DNA of 36,922 nucleotides from a virus: the IMG/VR virus record IMGVR_UViG_3300048573_000149, positions 1 through 36,922 of that record; one strand, given 5' to 3'. Below are positions 30,509 to 36,696 of the stretch, in pieces; position 1 is the first letter of the stretch; every line of letters starts with the position of its first letter. Under the pieces are notes generated by a model that was not told where the DNA came from, did not search any database, and worked only from the letters and a program-made list of their open reading frames with translations. Position numbers and translations under genes: made by a program.

Positions 30509-30534
30509 GCAAAAAGCAGCCACGGAAAGCTGCT
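30509..30534 (-). terminator. Terminator or attenuator 60 nt after a promoter
   Basis: Minus strand: AGCAGC/GCUGCU stem (30534-30529 with 30520-30515), loop UUUCCGUG, then UUUUGC. It lies only about 40 nt downstream of the start from promoter 30577-30605, before the GIY-YIG gene. Confidence 0.8.
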
Positions 30535-30576
30535 CTTATCGTTAAAGCTCATGACTTCTTTAACTATTGCTTTATA

Positions 30577-30605
30577 ATTATAGCATTTATCTTTACATAA
30601 TGCAA
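30577..30605 (-). promoter_or_regulatory. Promoter for a short RNA or attenuated endonuclease transcript
   Basis: Minus strand: TTGCAT (30600-30605), 17-nt spacer, TATAAT (30577-30582), TGC before the -10. A frame of 28 codons (MSFNDKSSFPWLL...) crosses the terminator but is weak. Confidence 0.78.
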
Positions 30606-30622
30606 GGATTATATTAGTCAGT

Positions 30623-31045
30623 TTACTTTACTAACTTATACGGCTTATTCCAACGACCAACACTAATATTTACATAGTAAGCACAATTGAAGTAGTCAGA
30701 CTGAATGTCACTGTGATCATAGTGATCTACAAGCATAATCTCTTTAGCTTTCTCCAGATATTCCAGTGCAATACCATCAAATGAACTATCAAGATAATAC
30801 TGATTTACACTAATGTTTTGCTCTTTGATAACCCAAGCAATAACCTGCTGTGTATCATGCTGCCTACGTTTAGCTAGTGTATTTTCACAAAAGTTATTTA
30901 TAAAGTCAATCTTACCCTCTGCAATAGTCAAGTACAAAGTGCTATCGCCTTTACCGCTGAGTGTAGCTTTTACACAGTACTCTTTATTTAGTGCTTTAAG
31001 AGCAGCACGAGCTTTAGTGATAACTTCTTGAGATACATTCGCCAT
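30623..31045 (-). CDS. Conserved hypothetical protein
   Basis: 140 residues. VITKARAALKALNKEYCVKA then TLYLTIAEGKIDFI is a pattern I know from many phage small proteins of unknown function, often encoded on early operons. The C-terminal half (DYFNCAYYVNISVGRWNKPY) is beta-rich and aromatic. AGGAGTTTCAA precedes the ATG. A TGC-TATAAT extended -10 lies 30 bases before the start (31075-31080), with a poor -35. Confidence 0.72.
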   Translation of the reverse strand: MANVSQEVITKARAALKALNKEYCVKATLSGKGDSTLYLTIAEGKIDFINNFCENTLAKRRQHDTQQVIAWVIKEQNISVNQYYLDSSFDGIALEYLEKAKEIMLVDHYDHSDIQSDYFNCAYYVNISVGRWNKPYKLVK

Positions 31046-31074
31046 TTGAAACTCCTGTTTGTCGGTGTGATTGA

Positions 31075-31103
31075 ATTATAGCATCAATCTCAATCTTGCG
31101 AAC
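31075..31103 (-). promoter_or_regulatory. Extended -10 promoter, weak -35
   Basis: TATAAT (31075-31080) with TGC before it; the -35 place (31098-31103) reads GTTCGC. It would serve gene 30623-31045. Confidence 0.5.
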
Positions 31104-31293
31104 GAACCTTGATAAATTCTCTTGCTGTATCCCAAGTAGGAATAGCTAGTACAACAAATGTATCTCCTACGGGGTCTTGCACATACGTTACCAATGCATT
31201 TGTGTCAACCTTAGCTTTATAACCAAAGCTTCTCAGATATGTAGCAATGGCTTCTGTTTCGATGAATTGATTGAAGTCTTCAAGTTTCTGCAT
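31090..31293 (-). CDS. Small hypothetical protein
   Basis: 67 residues after GAGGTAACACA. ETEAIATYLRSFGYKAKVDT then VQDPVGDTFVVLAIPTWDTA has the order helix, strand, strand of a small alpha/beta fold. Function unknown. Confidence 0.68.
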   Translation of the reverse strand: MQKLEDFNQFIETEAIATYLRSFGYKAKVDTNALVTYVQDPVGDTFVVLAIPTWDTAREFIKVRSQD

Positions 31294-31337
31294 TGTGTTA
31301 CCTCTTGTTGTTGATGAAGATTAAATTATACTATACT

Positions 31338-31571
31338 TCAAAGCTTTTTAACCAGATCAAGACCAGAAGGTTCAATAAATTTAGCGCTACCTTCTGCTTC
31401 CCACACCCAATAATGCTTGCGAATACGTCCCATAGAGTCTGGTTTACCTTCGTAGCTACCTACCCCTTGACCGTTGGGTTTAACGCTGTCTATCGTGGCT
31501 TTACGACCATTTGCCATGATGTAAGTACCTGTAGTAATCCAAACAGCAGGTAAAGTAAAGATAAATTTCAT
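31338..31571 (-). CDS. Small hypothetical protein
   Basis: 77 residues after GGAGGTTGT. GTYIMANGRKATIDSVKPNG and VGSYEGKPDSMGRIRKHYWV suggest a small beta-barrel. Its start overlaps the preceding stop (ATGA), so the two are coupled. Function unknown. Confidence 0.68.
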   Translation of the reverse strand: MKFIFTLPAVWITTGTYIMANGRKATIDSVKPNGQGVGSYEGKPDSMGRIRKHYWVWEAEGSAKFIEPSGLDLVKKL

Positions 31572-31816
31572 ACAACCTCCAGCATTTGAGCTTCTGTTAC
31601 ATCTTTTTCTTCAACCAGAAATTGATATCCTACTTCTCGCAACTCTTCGTTTACAAACGTAGGAGAATCGCTAACGATAGTATGTTGAACCTTACCACCG
31701 TACTTTACACGAGTTTCTACTACAGTACCAGTAACCCATGCTTGATCAAGGTACTTTGCAATAACCCACTGACCTTTGCGATCAAAGTTAGAACCAGTAT
31801 TAAATTTGCATTTCAT
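31568..31816 (-). CDS. Small hypothetical protein
   Basis: 82 residues from ATG at 31816, chosen for AGGTGGTGTAAT just before it; the longer frame to 31978 would overlap the neighbouring gene. FDRKGQWVIAKYLDQAWVTG then TVVETRVKYGGKVQHTIVSD looks like a small SH3-like beta-barrel. Function unknown. Confidence 0.68.
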   Translation of the reverse strand: MKCKFNTGSNFDRKGQWVIAKYLDQAWVTGTVVETRVKYGGKVQHTIVSDSPTFVNEELREVGYQFLVEEKDVTEAQMLEVV

Positions 31817-31848
31817 ATTACACCACCTGACTGAAGCACTGAAGTTGA

Positions 31849-32109
31849 TCAAAGTCCGCACAATTGTAGGCATTCTGATCCCGGTATACCCAAGCACGAT
31901 AGATTGTAACCAGATGCATCTTCGTCTGTGCATATATAAGCTACAGTCTTGAGTACTCGTGCAAAGCGTACCTGACAATCTCCAACGTCTATTTCATGCA
32001 TATAACCTTGCTCAATAGCCCAAAGGTTATCAGTGTTGCGGTAAGTAAAGTAAAGACCGTAGTTGCACTCTTGAAACTCTCCAATGTTGAGTTCACGCAT
32101 TGTCATCAT
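31849..32109 (-). CDS. Small hypothetical protein
   Basis: 86 residues from ATG at 32109 (GGAGATAATT before it). MRELNIGEFQECNYGLYFTY, then DVGDCQVRFARVLKTVAYI. Function unknown. First gene after the 32144-32176 terminator. Confidence 0.65.
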   Translation of the reverse strand: MMTMRELNIGEFQECNYGLYFTYRNTDNLWAIEQGYMHEIDVGDCQVRFARVLKTVAYICTDEDASGYNLSCLGIPGSECLQLCGL

Positions 32110-32143
32110 AATTATCTCCTAGTTTTGAAGCATTGATTGTAGC

Positions 32144-32176
32144 ACAGAAAAGACCGTAGGAATGGCCCCACGGTCT
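32144..32176 (-). terminator. Terminator after gene 32209-32589
   Basis: Minus strand: AGACCGU/ACGGUCU stem (32176-32170 with 32157-32151) followed by UUUUCUG. A TGC-TACAAT -10-like element follows at 32138-32143. Confidence 0.85.
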
Positions 32177-32208
32177 ACTTAAATATTATTACCTTAGCTC
32201 ACTTATGT

Positions 32209-32589
32209 TCACCACCAGCTATCGTAATACACAGCATTACCAGAAAGAGTAATCTCCCATAACGCTTTTTGTGCAAATTCAATATCTTGGTTTGCAATTT
32301 CATCGTTATAATCATACTGAGAACCCCAAAAGAAACCTGTAGCTGACTCAAGCTTGTAACCTTTGGCATCTTCAATCAATGCGTTCAAATCTTCTTTTGT
32401 AAGTCGCACTGGAATGCAGTTGAAACTTTCAGCGTCACCACCTTTAGCACGATACAGGTTTTCCATCCAAGAGTGCAAAGCGTTATGCTTACGCCAGTAT
32501 TGCACTTCTTTTTTGAACTCTGTATTAACATCAAAGTCACCTTTTACCGCAGATGCAGGGACAGAAAAAGCGTACATATCAAGACCCAT
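32209..32589 (-). CDS. Conserved phage protein of unknown function
   Basis: 126 residues beginning MGLDMYAFSVPAS, with EVQYWRKHNALHSWMENLYR. This start and the YWRKHNALH phrase are well known in phage and bacterial proteins of unknown function. The end DIEFAQKALWEITLSGNAVY is a helix then an aromatic tail. AAAGGAGAAAATC precedes the ATG. Confidence 0.75.
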   Translation of the reverse strand: MGLDMYAFSVPASAVKGDFDVNTEFKKEVQYWRKHNALHSWMENLYRAKGGDAESFNCIPVRLTKEDLNALIEDAKGYKLESATGFFWGSQYDYNDEIANQDIEFAQKALWEITLSGNAVYYDSWW

Positions 32590-32631
32590 GATTTTCTCCT
32601 TTAAGTTGAGGTTAGATTGCAGTTTACTTTA

Positions 32632-32970
32632 CTATTCTGTGCGTTTAATCATCTCAACAGACGTAAGTTTACCATCGGTGAATGTAAACTCAAGGTGATT
32701 GGACATATTATTGTTATCGAAATACATCTCTTGTGGTACGTCCTTGGTGTGCCAAAAGTTTTCAGCTACTAACTCTTCAATACCATCATAATGCATATAC
32801 ATCTTTTTGATTACGGGCTGTGGTTTGATGCGGTATTGTCCATGTTTGTTCCATGAAGGTTCACTTGTTAGATACCATACACCACTACCACTTTCGTAGT
32901 ACTCGATCTCACATCCATTCGCCCAAGCAATGATACATTCTGCGTGTTTGTGTGGTTTGTTCATTTGCAT
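32632..32970 (-). CDS. Conserved small phage protein
   Basis: 112 residues. HKHAECIIAWANGCEIEYYE followed by WYLTSEPSWNKHGQYRIKP is a recurring phage pattern (HxxxIxAWAxGxxI then YRIKP). The C-terminal 45 residues vary. GGAGTAATTT precedes the ATG. Function unknown. Confidence 0.75.
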   Translation of the reverse strand: MQMNKPHKHAECIIAWANGCEIEYYESGSGVWYLTSEPSWNKHGQYRIKPQPVIKKMYMHYDGIEELVAENFWHTKDVPQEMYFDNNNMSNHLEFTFTDGKLTSVEMIKRTE

Positions 32971-32973
32971 AAA

Positions 32974-33519
32974 TTACTCCTTGTAAAAATGATGATTGCC
33001 AATTGTAGCATAGATTTTCTTGGTTTTGATCCATGCGTTTGAAATCTTTGTAGTTGCATAGTAGATCACACCGGAAGGTAAAGTAGATTTAAACTGCCCT
33101 TCTACCATGCTATCTGCTACTTCTGATACATACCCATAGGCTTGCTTATCTGCAGCCTTTAAACGCCATTCTATGCGCTCTACGTCAGGTTTACGTTCTA
33201 ATGTATAGCTAAACTGCTTACGCTGCTGAATTACACCACAGTAACTTTCAGGATAATCTGGATGTGTGCGACGATTTTCAATCACAGATGCTACTGCCAA
33301 AATACCTGCACTACCTTCACTTCGTGCTTCATAGTACAGTGCATTTTTCAAGCATTTACGTTCTTGGTCTTTTAAAGCTTCTTTCTCTTGTCTGATCAAA
33401 TCCTTACGTACAGCTTCAAATTCTTTTAGCTGCCTGTACTCACGATATTGATCTGTAATCCACATTGCTACAAAAAATATAGCAATATAGATTGACCATC
33501 GTTTAATTAGTTGCATCAT
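32974..33519 (-). CDS. SleB-type cell wall hydrolase with N-terminal membrane anchor (endolysin candidate)
   Basis: 181 residues from ATG at 33519 (AAGGATACAAAAG before it; a frame to 33552 exists). Residues 6-22 (WSIYIAIFFVAMWITD) are one hydrophobic segment. Residues 58-180: CLKNALYYEARSEGSAGILA, VASVIENRRTHPDYPESYCG, VIQQRKQFSYT, GVIYYATT, NHHFYKE, the Hydrolase_2/SleB pattern with the catalytic Glu in YEARSE. The anchor suggests a signal-anchor-release type lysis enzyme. Its start overlaps the end of 33503-33682. Confidence 0.87.
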   Translation of the reverse strand: MMQLIKRWSIYIAIFFVAMWITDQYREYRQLKEFEAVRKDLIRQEKEALKDQERKCLKNALYYEARSEGSAGILAVASVIENRRTHPDYPESYCGVIQQRKQFSYTLERKPDVERIEWRLKAADKQAYGYVSEVADSMVEGQFKSTLPSGVIYYATTKISNAWIKTKKIYATIGNHHFYKE

Positions 33520-33682
33520 CTTTTGTATCCTTAACTTCATACCAATATTCATAGGAATCGTTTACACCAAAACCCTTTTCTTGTTTGGCGTGTTCATCAC
33601 AAAACGGATGATCACCAGCAAACTGAGTACCACGCACCCATTCAGCTGGTTTATCGCATATTAAGCATTTTTGTTCTTTCAT
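33503..33682 (-). CDS. Small zinc-finger-like protein
   Basis: 59 residues after GGAGTTAAAGA. KCLICDKPAEWVRGTQF then HPFCDEHAKQEKG gives Cys-x2-Cys and Cys-x2-His, a likely zinc site. The start shares bases with the preceding stop (ATGA) and the end overlaps the hydrolase start by 17 bases. Function unknown. Confidence 0.72.
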   Translation of the reverse strand: MKEQKCLICDKPAEWVRGTQFAGDHPFCDEHAKQEKGFGVNDSYEYWYEVKDTKDDATN

Positions 33683-33963
33683 TCTTTAACTCCGAAATGT
33701 TCTTTAATCTTATCTACAATTCGTTGGCTTTGTTGTATTCTTGCTTTATTCCAGTTGGCGTCTTGTTCATTAAACACTTTCATGTCCTCAACCCACTTTT
33801 TCTGCCCATCTGCAATATCCAAACATTCCTTGACGATTAGCTCGGCGAACTTTTCCTTGTCGAAATACTCCGATGTTTTCATATAAGAATCTGTACCATC
33901 ATAAACCAGATCATCGTAAATGAATGTGCATTCTTCAATCAGTTTTTTAATTCGTTCGTTCAT
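33679..33963 (-). CDS. Small conserved phage protein, MNERI type (paralog 1)
   Basis: 94 residues from ATG at 33963; the frame could extend to 34020 but the paralog at 34141-34401 also starts MNERI. FAELIVKECLDIAD and the end IKEHFGVKE are typical of a common tailed-phage family of unknown function. GGAAACTAAC precedes the ATG. Confidence 0.75.
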   Translation of the reverse strand: MNERIKKLIEECTFIYDDLVYDGTDSYMKTSEYFDKEKFAELIVKECLDIADGQKKWVEDMKVFNEQDANWNKARIQQSQRIVDKIKEHFGVKE

Positions 33964-33964
33964 G

Positions 33965-34141
33965 TTAGTTTCCATATGACAAATAATGTAATACTCTGAG
34001 AATTGACAAGAGTGTTCCAATACTGACAGTCAAACCAAAAAGTACTGCAGGATAAACGAAACACAGCATAACCCATACCAGCACTAAAAATACCAATGCA
34101 ACATACACTCCCCACGGTACATCTTTAAATCGTGTTTTCAT
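33965..34141 (-). CDS. Small two-segment membrane protein
   Basis: 58 residues. Residues 12-32 (VYVALVFLVLVWVMLCFVYP) and 33-52 (AVLFGLTVSIGTLLSI) are two hydrophobic segments with a basic N-terminus (MKTRFKDVPW). It shares one base with the upstream stop (TAATG). Being two genes before the SleB-type hydrolase in the same operon, a holin or other lysis role is possible; this is inference. Confidence 0.72.
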   Translation of the reverse strand: MKTRFKDVPWGVYVALVFLVLVWVMLCFVYPAVLFGLTVSIGTLLSILRVLHYLSYGN

Positions 34142-34401
34142 TATTCAACTCCAAAATGTTTATTAAGTATTTCAATTGAGCCATTTATTGCCATTTCGTA
34201 ACCATAGTCATGATCACTCCACAATTGCAGATCATCACATAACTGTTCTTTCTGTGCTTTTATAATTTTAGAACATTCTCTCACAATCAACTCAGCGAAC
34301 TTTTCTTCAAACAGATCGGTAGCTGATTTTGAATATTGATCATCACATGATACTACATAATCCCAAGCCTGTCGAGCAAGTTCTCTAATTCGTTCATTCA
34401 T
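34141..34401 (-). CDS. Small conserved phage protein, MNERI type (paralog 2)
   Basis: 86 residues after GGAGTAGAAAA. MNERIRELARQAWDYVVSCD, FAELIVRECSKIIKAQKEQL and the end LNKHFGVE are aligned with paralog 1, indicating a local duplication separated by the membrane gene. Function unknown. Confidence 0.75.
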   Translation of the reverse strand: MNERIRELARQAWDYVVSCDDQYSKSATDLFEEKFAELIVRECSKIIKAQKEQLCDDLQLWSDHDYGYEMAINGSIEILNKHFGVE

Positions 34402-34419
34402 TTTTCTACTCCAAAATGT

Positions 34420-34563
34420 TTATCTGTCCGCAATCGTTTCAATGTGGTGTCCTGGGCATGCCGCTAAAAACAACTCCTCCGCCTTCTCTTTGGATGAAGC
34501 ACTTAATGTGACCATGCCCGACAACCCCCGGGGGCTTTGGTAATATACAAACCAGATTTTCAT
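34420..34563 (-). CDS. Small hypothetical protein
   Basis: 47 residues, MKIWFVYYQSPRGLSGMVTL then SASSKEKAEELFLAACPGHH. It begins after AGGTGAAGA and shares the ATGA overlap with the preceding stop. It is locally much more GC-rich than its neighbours (a CCCCCGGGGG run at 34526-34535). The helix KEKAEELFLAAC resembles a small ferredoxin-like fold. Function unknown. Confidence 0.7.
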   Translation of the reverse strand: MKIWFVYYQSPRGLSGMVTLSASSKEKAEELFLAACPGHHIETIADR

Positions 34564-34709
34564 TCTTCACCTCGCTTAAATTTACGCTGTGTACTGAAGT
34601 CTTTCTTATCTTTCTTTTTATTCTTTTGATGATTAGGTGTTTCTTCGTAAGATGCATCATCAAATCGTTTTTTCTTGGCTTTGTTAGTCTGAAGGTAAGA
34701 GCTGTGCAT
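34560..34709 (-). CDS. Small Lys-rich protein
   Basis: 49 residues from ATG at 34709 (AAGGAACAAC before it). About one residue in three is Lys or Arg (KKKRFDDASYE, KNKKKDKKDF), with no apparent fold. It may bind nucleic acid. Function unknown. Confidence 0.65.
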   Translation of the reverse strand: MHSSYLQTNKAKKKRFDDASYEETPNHQKNKKKDKKDFSTQRKFKRGEE

Positions 34710-34743
34710 GTTGTTCCTTAGTTGTGTTGTTACGATGATTGAA

Positions 34744-34920
34744 TTATAGCACAGTTCCAAGTTCAGGGAACAAACTCTCTAAAATCTTTTGAGCTTGTTC
34801 AAATGTAGCTGAACGTGCTACATAATTCACGATATCTCCTTCATTATCAATCTCTACTACATCAAACAATGTATTTGATAGTTTACTACGTACAATAACA
34901 ATTTCCAACAAATCTGACAT
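34744..34920 (-). CDS. Small hypothetical protein
   Basis: 58 residues after GGAGTAAT. LLEIVIVRSKLSNTLFDVVE then FEQAQKILESLFPELG shows strand, strand, helix. Its last codons GTG-CTA-TAA form a TGC-TATAAT element, so the -10 of the next operon is built from the end of this gene. Function unknown. Confidence 0.7.
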   Translation of the reverse strand: MSDLLEIVIVRSKLSNTLFDVVEIDNEGDIVNYVARSATFEQAQKILESLFPELGTVL

Positions 34921-34930
34921 ATTACTCCTA

Positions 34931-34965
34931 AAAGAAAAAGAAAGGTAGCACCCGAAGGCACTACC
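34931..34965 (-). terminator. Terminator with UUCG tetraloop
   Basis: Minus strand: GGUAGUGCC-UUCG-GGUGCUACC (34965-34944, two G-U pairs) followed by UUUCUUUUUCUUUU. It ends the 34971-35102 to ThyX operon. Confidence 0.9.
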
Positions 34966-34970
34966 GTAGA

Positions 34971-35102
34971 TTATACCCGATTGTTTAGACGTTGAGCTAC
35001 ATTTTTAGCTTCTGTAAACAAACCACACAATTGCACATCAGTGTATTGCAAGGTGTCAAAGACTTTATGATAACCATTATTGAATTTTACAATGTATCGC
35101 AT
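34971..35102 (-). CDS. Small hypothetical protein
   Basis: 43 residues after GGAGAAATAAA. MRYIVKFNNGYHKVFDTLQY then EAKNV is a pattern (VKFxxGYxKVFD) met in small phage proteins. Last gene before the terminator. Function unknown. Confidence 0.72.
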   Translation of the reverse strand: MRYIVKFNNGYHKVFDTLQYTDVQLCGLFTEAKNVAQRLNNRV

Positions 35103-35113
35103 TTTATTTCTCC

Positions 35114-35281
35114 TTAGAATGATTTTTGTTTATAAGCTTTTTCAATACTAAGCTTCAAAATTGTTTCTGCAATTAAAGTTTGACCATGTAAGATATGATA
35201 GATATCTCCAATATCAATTTCATCTTTATTTGCTTGATGAAATAATTGTTGAATCGCTACGTGAAATTCATCTTTCGTCAT
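35114..35281 (-). CDS. Small hypothetical protein
   Basis: 55 residues from ATG at 35281 after AAGGAGTATT. All helical: KDEFHVAIQQLFHQANKDEI then DIYHILHGQTLIAE. The start overlaps the upstream gene by 14 bases. Function unknown. Confidence 0.68.
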   Translation of the reverse strand: MTKDEFHVAIQQLFHQANKDEIDIGDIYHILHGQTLIAETILKLSIEKAYKQKSF

Positions 35282-35411
35282 AATACTCCTTTTCATTAAA
35301 ATATATCAAACCAGATATAACTTCTTTTTCATCTTCGTATGAATTGTACTCTAGGCACTGTTCATCAAAGATAGATTGTACATCAATTTTCTCAACATCT
35401 TGCTTCTTCAA
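35268..35411 (-). CDS. Small acidic protein with TTG start
   Basis: 47 residues. TTG at 35411 follows GGAGGAAGG and overlaps the preceding stop (TTGA). KKQDVEKIDVQSIFDEQCLE, then YEDEKEVISGLIYFNEKEYY. No ATG is available in the frame. Function unknown. Confidence 0.62.
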   Translation of the reverse strand: MKKQDVEKIDVQSIFDEQCLEYNSYEDEKEVISGLIYFNEKEYYDER

Positions 35412-35557
35412 AATAAACCTTCCTCCATATCTGACAAATCATCTTTGGTTTTACCATGACTTTTCTTGTCTAGCAACTCTTGACTTTCTTTTGTACGTTG
35501 GTTATTGTACATTGCAAAAGGCCAATTACTTGGTGGTGGGTTCTGTTGGTTCAACAT
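35408..35557 (-). CDS. Small hypothetical protein
   Basis: 49 residues from ATG at 35557 after AAAGGAACACT. MLNQQNPPPSNWPFAMYNNQ is Pro/Asn-rich; the end SDMEEGLF is acidic. It overlaps the end of the HU-like gene by 32 bases in another frame. Its last codons include the ribosome site of the next gene. Function unknown. Confidence 0.68.
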   Translation of the reverse strand: MLNQQNPPPSNWPFAMYNNQRTKESQELLDKKSHGKTKDDLSDMEEGLF

Positions 35558-35825
35558 AGTGTTCCTTTAAGTACTCTTTCATGTAGTTGTCTTGAATGAT
35601 TGACAACCTGAATGAATTGTATCCTAATTTTTCAGGTATTTTTAGTTTTTGCATCTTTAATTTACCTACACCAGTTAGTCTTACAGATTCACCCTCAGAG
35701 AGCATCTTTTGTAGTACTTTACTTAGATGCGCCAGTACATCCTCCACTTCATACTGGTGATATTTACAGGACTCTGCTACAGCTTCTATCAGCTTTTTAA
35801 AGCTTATGACTTTACGTTGACCCAA
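35526..35825 (-). CDS. HU/IHF-like DNA-binding protein
   Basis: 99 residues. KKLIEAVAESCKYHQYEVED, VLAHLSKVLQKMLSEGESVR then LTGVGKLKMQKL corresponds to the HU/IHF fold (helices, then GVGKL instead of the usual GFGTF). It starts with TTG at 35825, supported by GGAGGTATACCC before it. It should bend or pack phage DNA or help replication. The beta-arm after GVGKL is shorter than in host HU. It overlaps the preceding gene by 22 bases. Confidence 0.8.
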   Translation of the reverse strand: MGQRKVISFKKLIEAVAESCKYHQYEVEDVLAHLSKVLQKMLSEGESVRLTGVGKLKMQKLKIPEKLGYNSFRLSIIQDNYMKEYLKEHYVEPTEPTTK

Positions 35826-36028
35826 GGGTATACCTCCATAAATCTAGGTAGTGCAAAAGCATAGAAGACTTCTGCAGTTTCAGCAAAAGCAATATCGTTT
35901 GCTACGCACATGAGTTTAAATACTTTATCACTACCTGCTACACTGAACAATTCACCTTCTTTTAACTTCTGTAGTTTCAAAGGTGTAGTTAGCATTTGCC
36001 AGTCTGAAATGTCTATATTACTTATCAT
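35804..36028 (-). CDS. Small hypothetical protein
   Basis: 74 residues. LKLQKLKEGELFSVAGSDKV then FKLMCVANDIAFAETAEVFY suggests a small beta-barrel. Start and ThyX stop overlap (ATGA). Function unknown. Confidence 0.65.
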   Translation of the reverse strand: MISNIDISDWQMLTTPLKLQKLKEGELFSVAGSDKVFKLMCVANDIAFAETAEVFYAFALPRFMEVYPWVNVKS

Positions 36029-36696
36029 TGTAGTCCTTGAAAGTCAAAGATTTTGCTAATAGCTTGAGCTACTGCCAGCGCAATTTCTCTATGTTCTGCT
36101 TGTGTGCTTTCATCTTTACGAACTTCAACATAATGAATAAAACTACGAATAGTACCTTGCATGTACAAACGAGACATTGTGTTACCTTCAGGCAATACAG
36201 CACGAGCTTGCTCTTTGGCAATACCAGCTTCAACAGCCCACCTGTAATTTTCTTTTGCAAGATCAATTACTTGCTGTTGTCTACGATTCCATTCGGCAAT
36301 TAGAAAACGATTATCTTCTGTATGTGTATCAACTACGATGGAATTTTGACGATTCTTTGTATCCTGTAGACGAGCTTCACGTAATACAAACGACAAATCT
36401 TTTACAGGATCAGCGTAACGCTGGCTAAATTCTTGAAACGCAAAACTACGATGACGTAGAATCTGTCGTGCAATATCTCGTGTTGTCTCAATTTCAATCG
36501 TAGCACTTGCCATTTCAAACGGTGAGAAATGCTTATGCTTTAGCAGGTACTTTAGAAGTTTATCTGCTGTATCATTATTGAATTGATTACTAGGATTAGA
36601 TACCCTAGCACAAAATGCAATAAGTTCTTTTGCTGAATTAAAGTCATCCTTAAATTCTTCTGCTGGTTGTGTGTAACCTACTAACTTTACTTTCAT
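36025..36696 (-). CDS. thyX: Flavin-dependent thymidylate synthase
   Basis: 223 residues, normal for ThyX. RHRSFAFQEFSQRY (about residues 80-93) contains the ThyX signature RHRx7S. HFSPFEMASATIEIETTRDI precedes it, and RAVLPEGNTMSRLYMQGTIR with the usual SxFIxxR follows. It makes dTMP from dUMP with FAD and methylene-tetrahydrofolate, supplying DNA precursors for the phage. First complete gene of the operon from the right. Confidence 0.95.
   Translation of the reverse strand: MKVKLVGYTQPAEEFKDDFNSAKELIAFCARVSNPSNQFNNDTADKLLKYLLKHKHFSPFEMASATIEIETTRDIARQILRHRSFAFQEFSQRYADPVKDLSFVLREARLQDTKNRQNSIVVDTHTEDNRFLIAEWNRRQQQVIDLAKENYRWAVEAGIAKEQARAVLPEGNTMSRLYMQGTIRSFIHYVEVRKDESTQAEHREIALAVAQAISKIFDFQGLQ

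Noticed and set aside
31568-31978. The long 136-codon form of gene 31568-31816
   Set aside because: The extra N-terminus overlaps gene 31849-32109 and lacks a ribosome site, whereas the ATG at 31816 follows AGGTGGTG.
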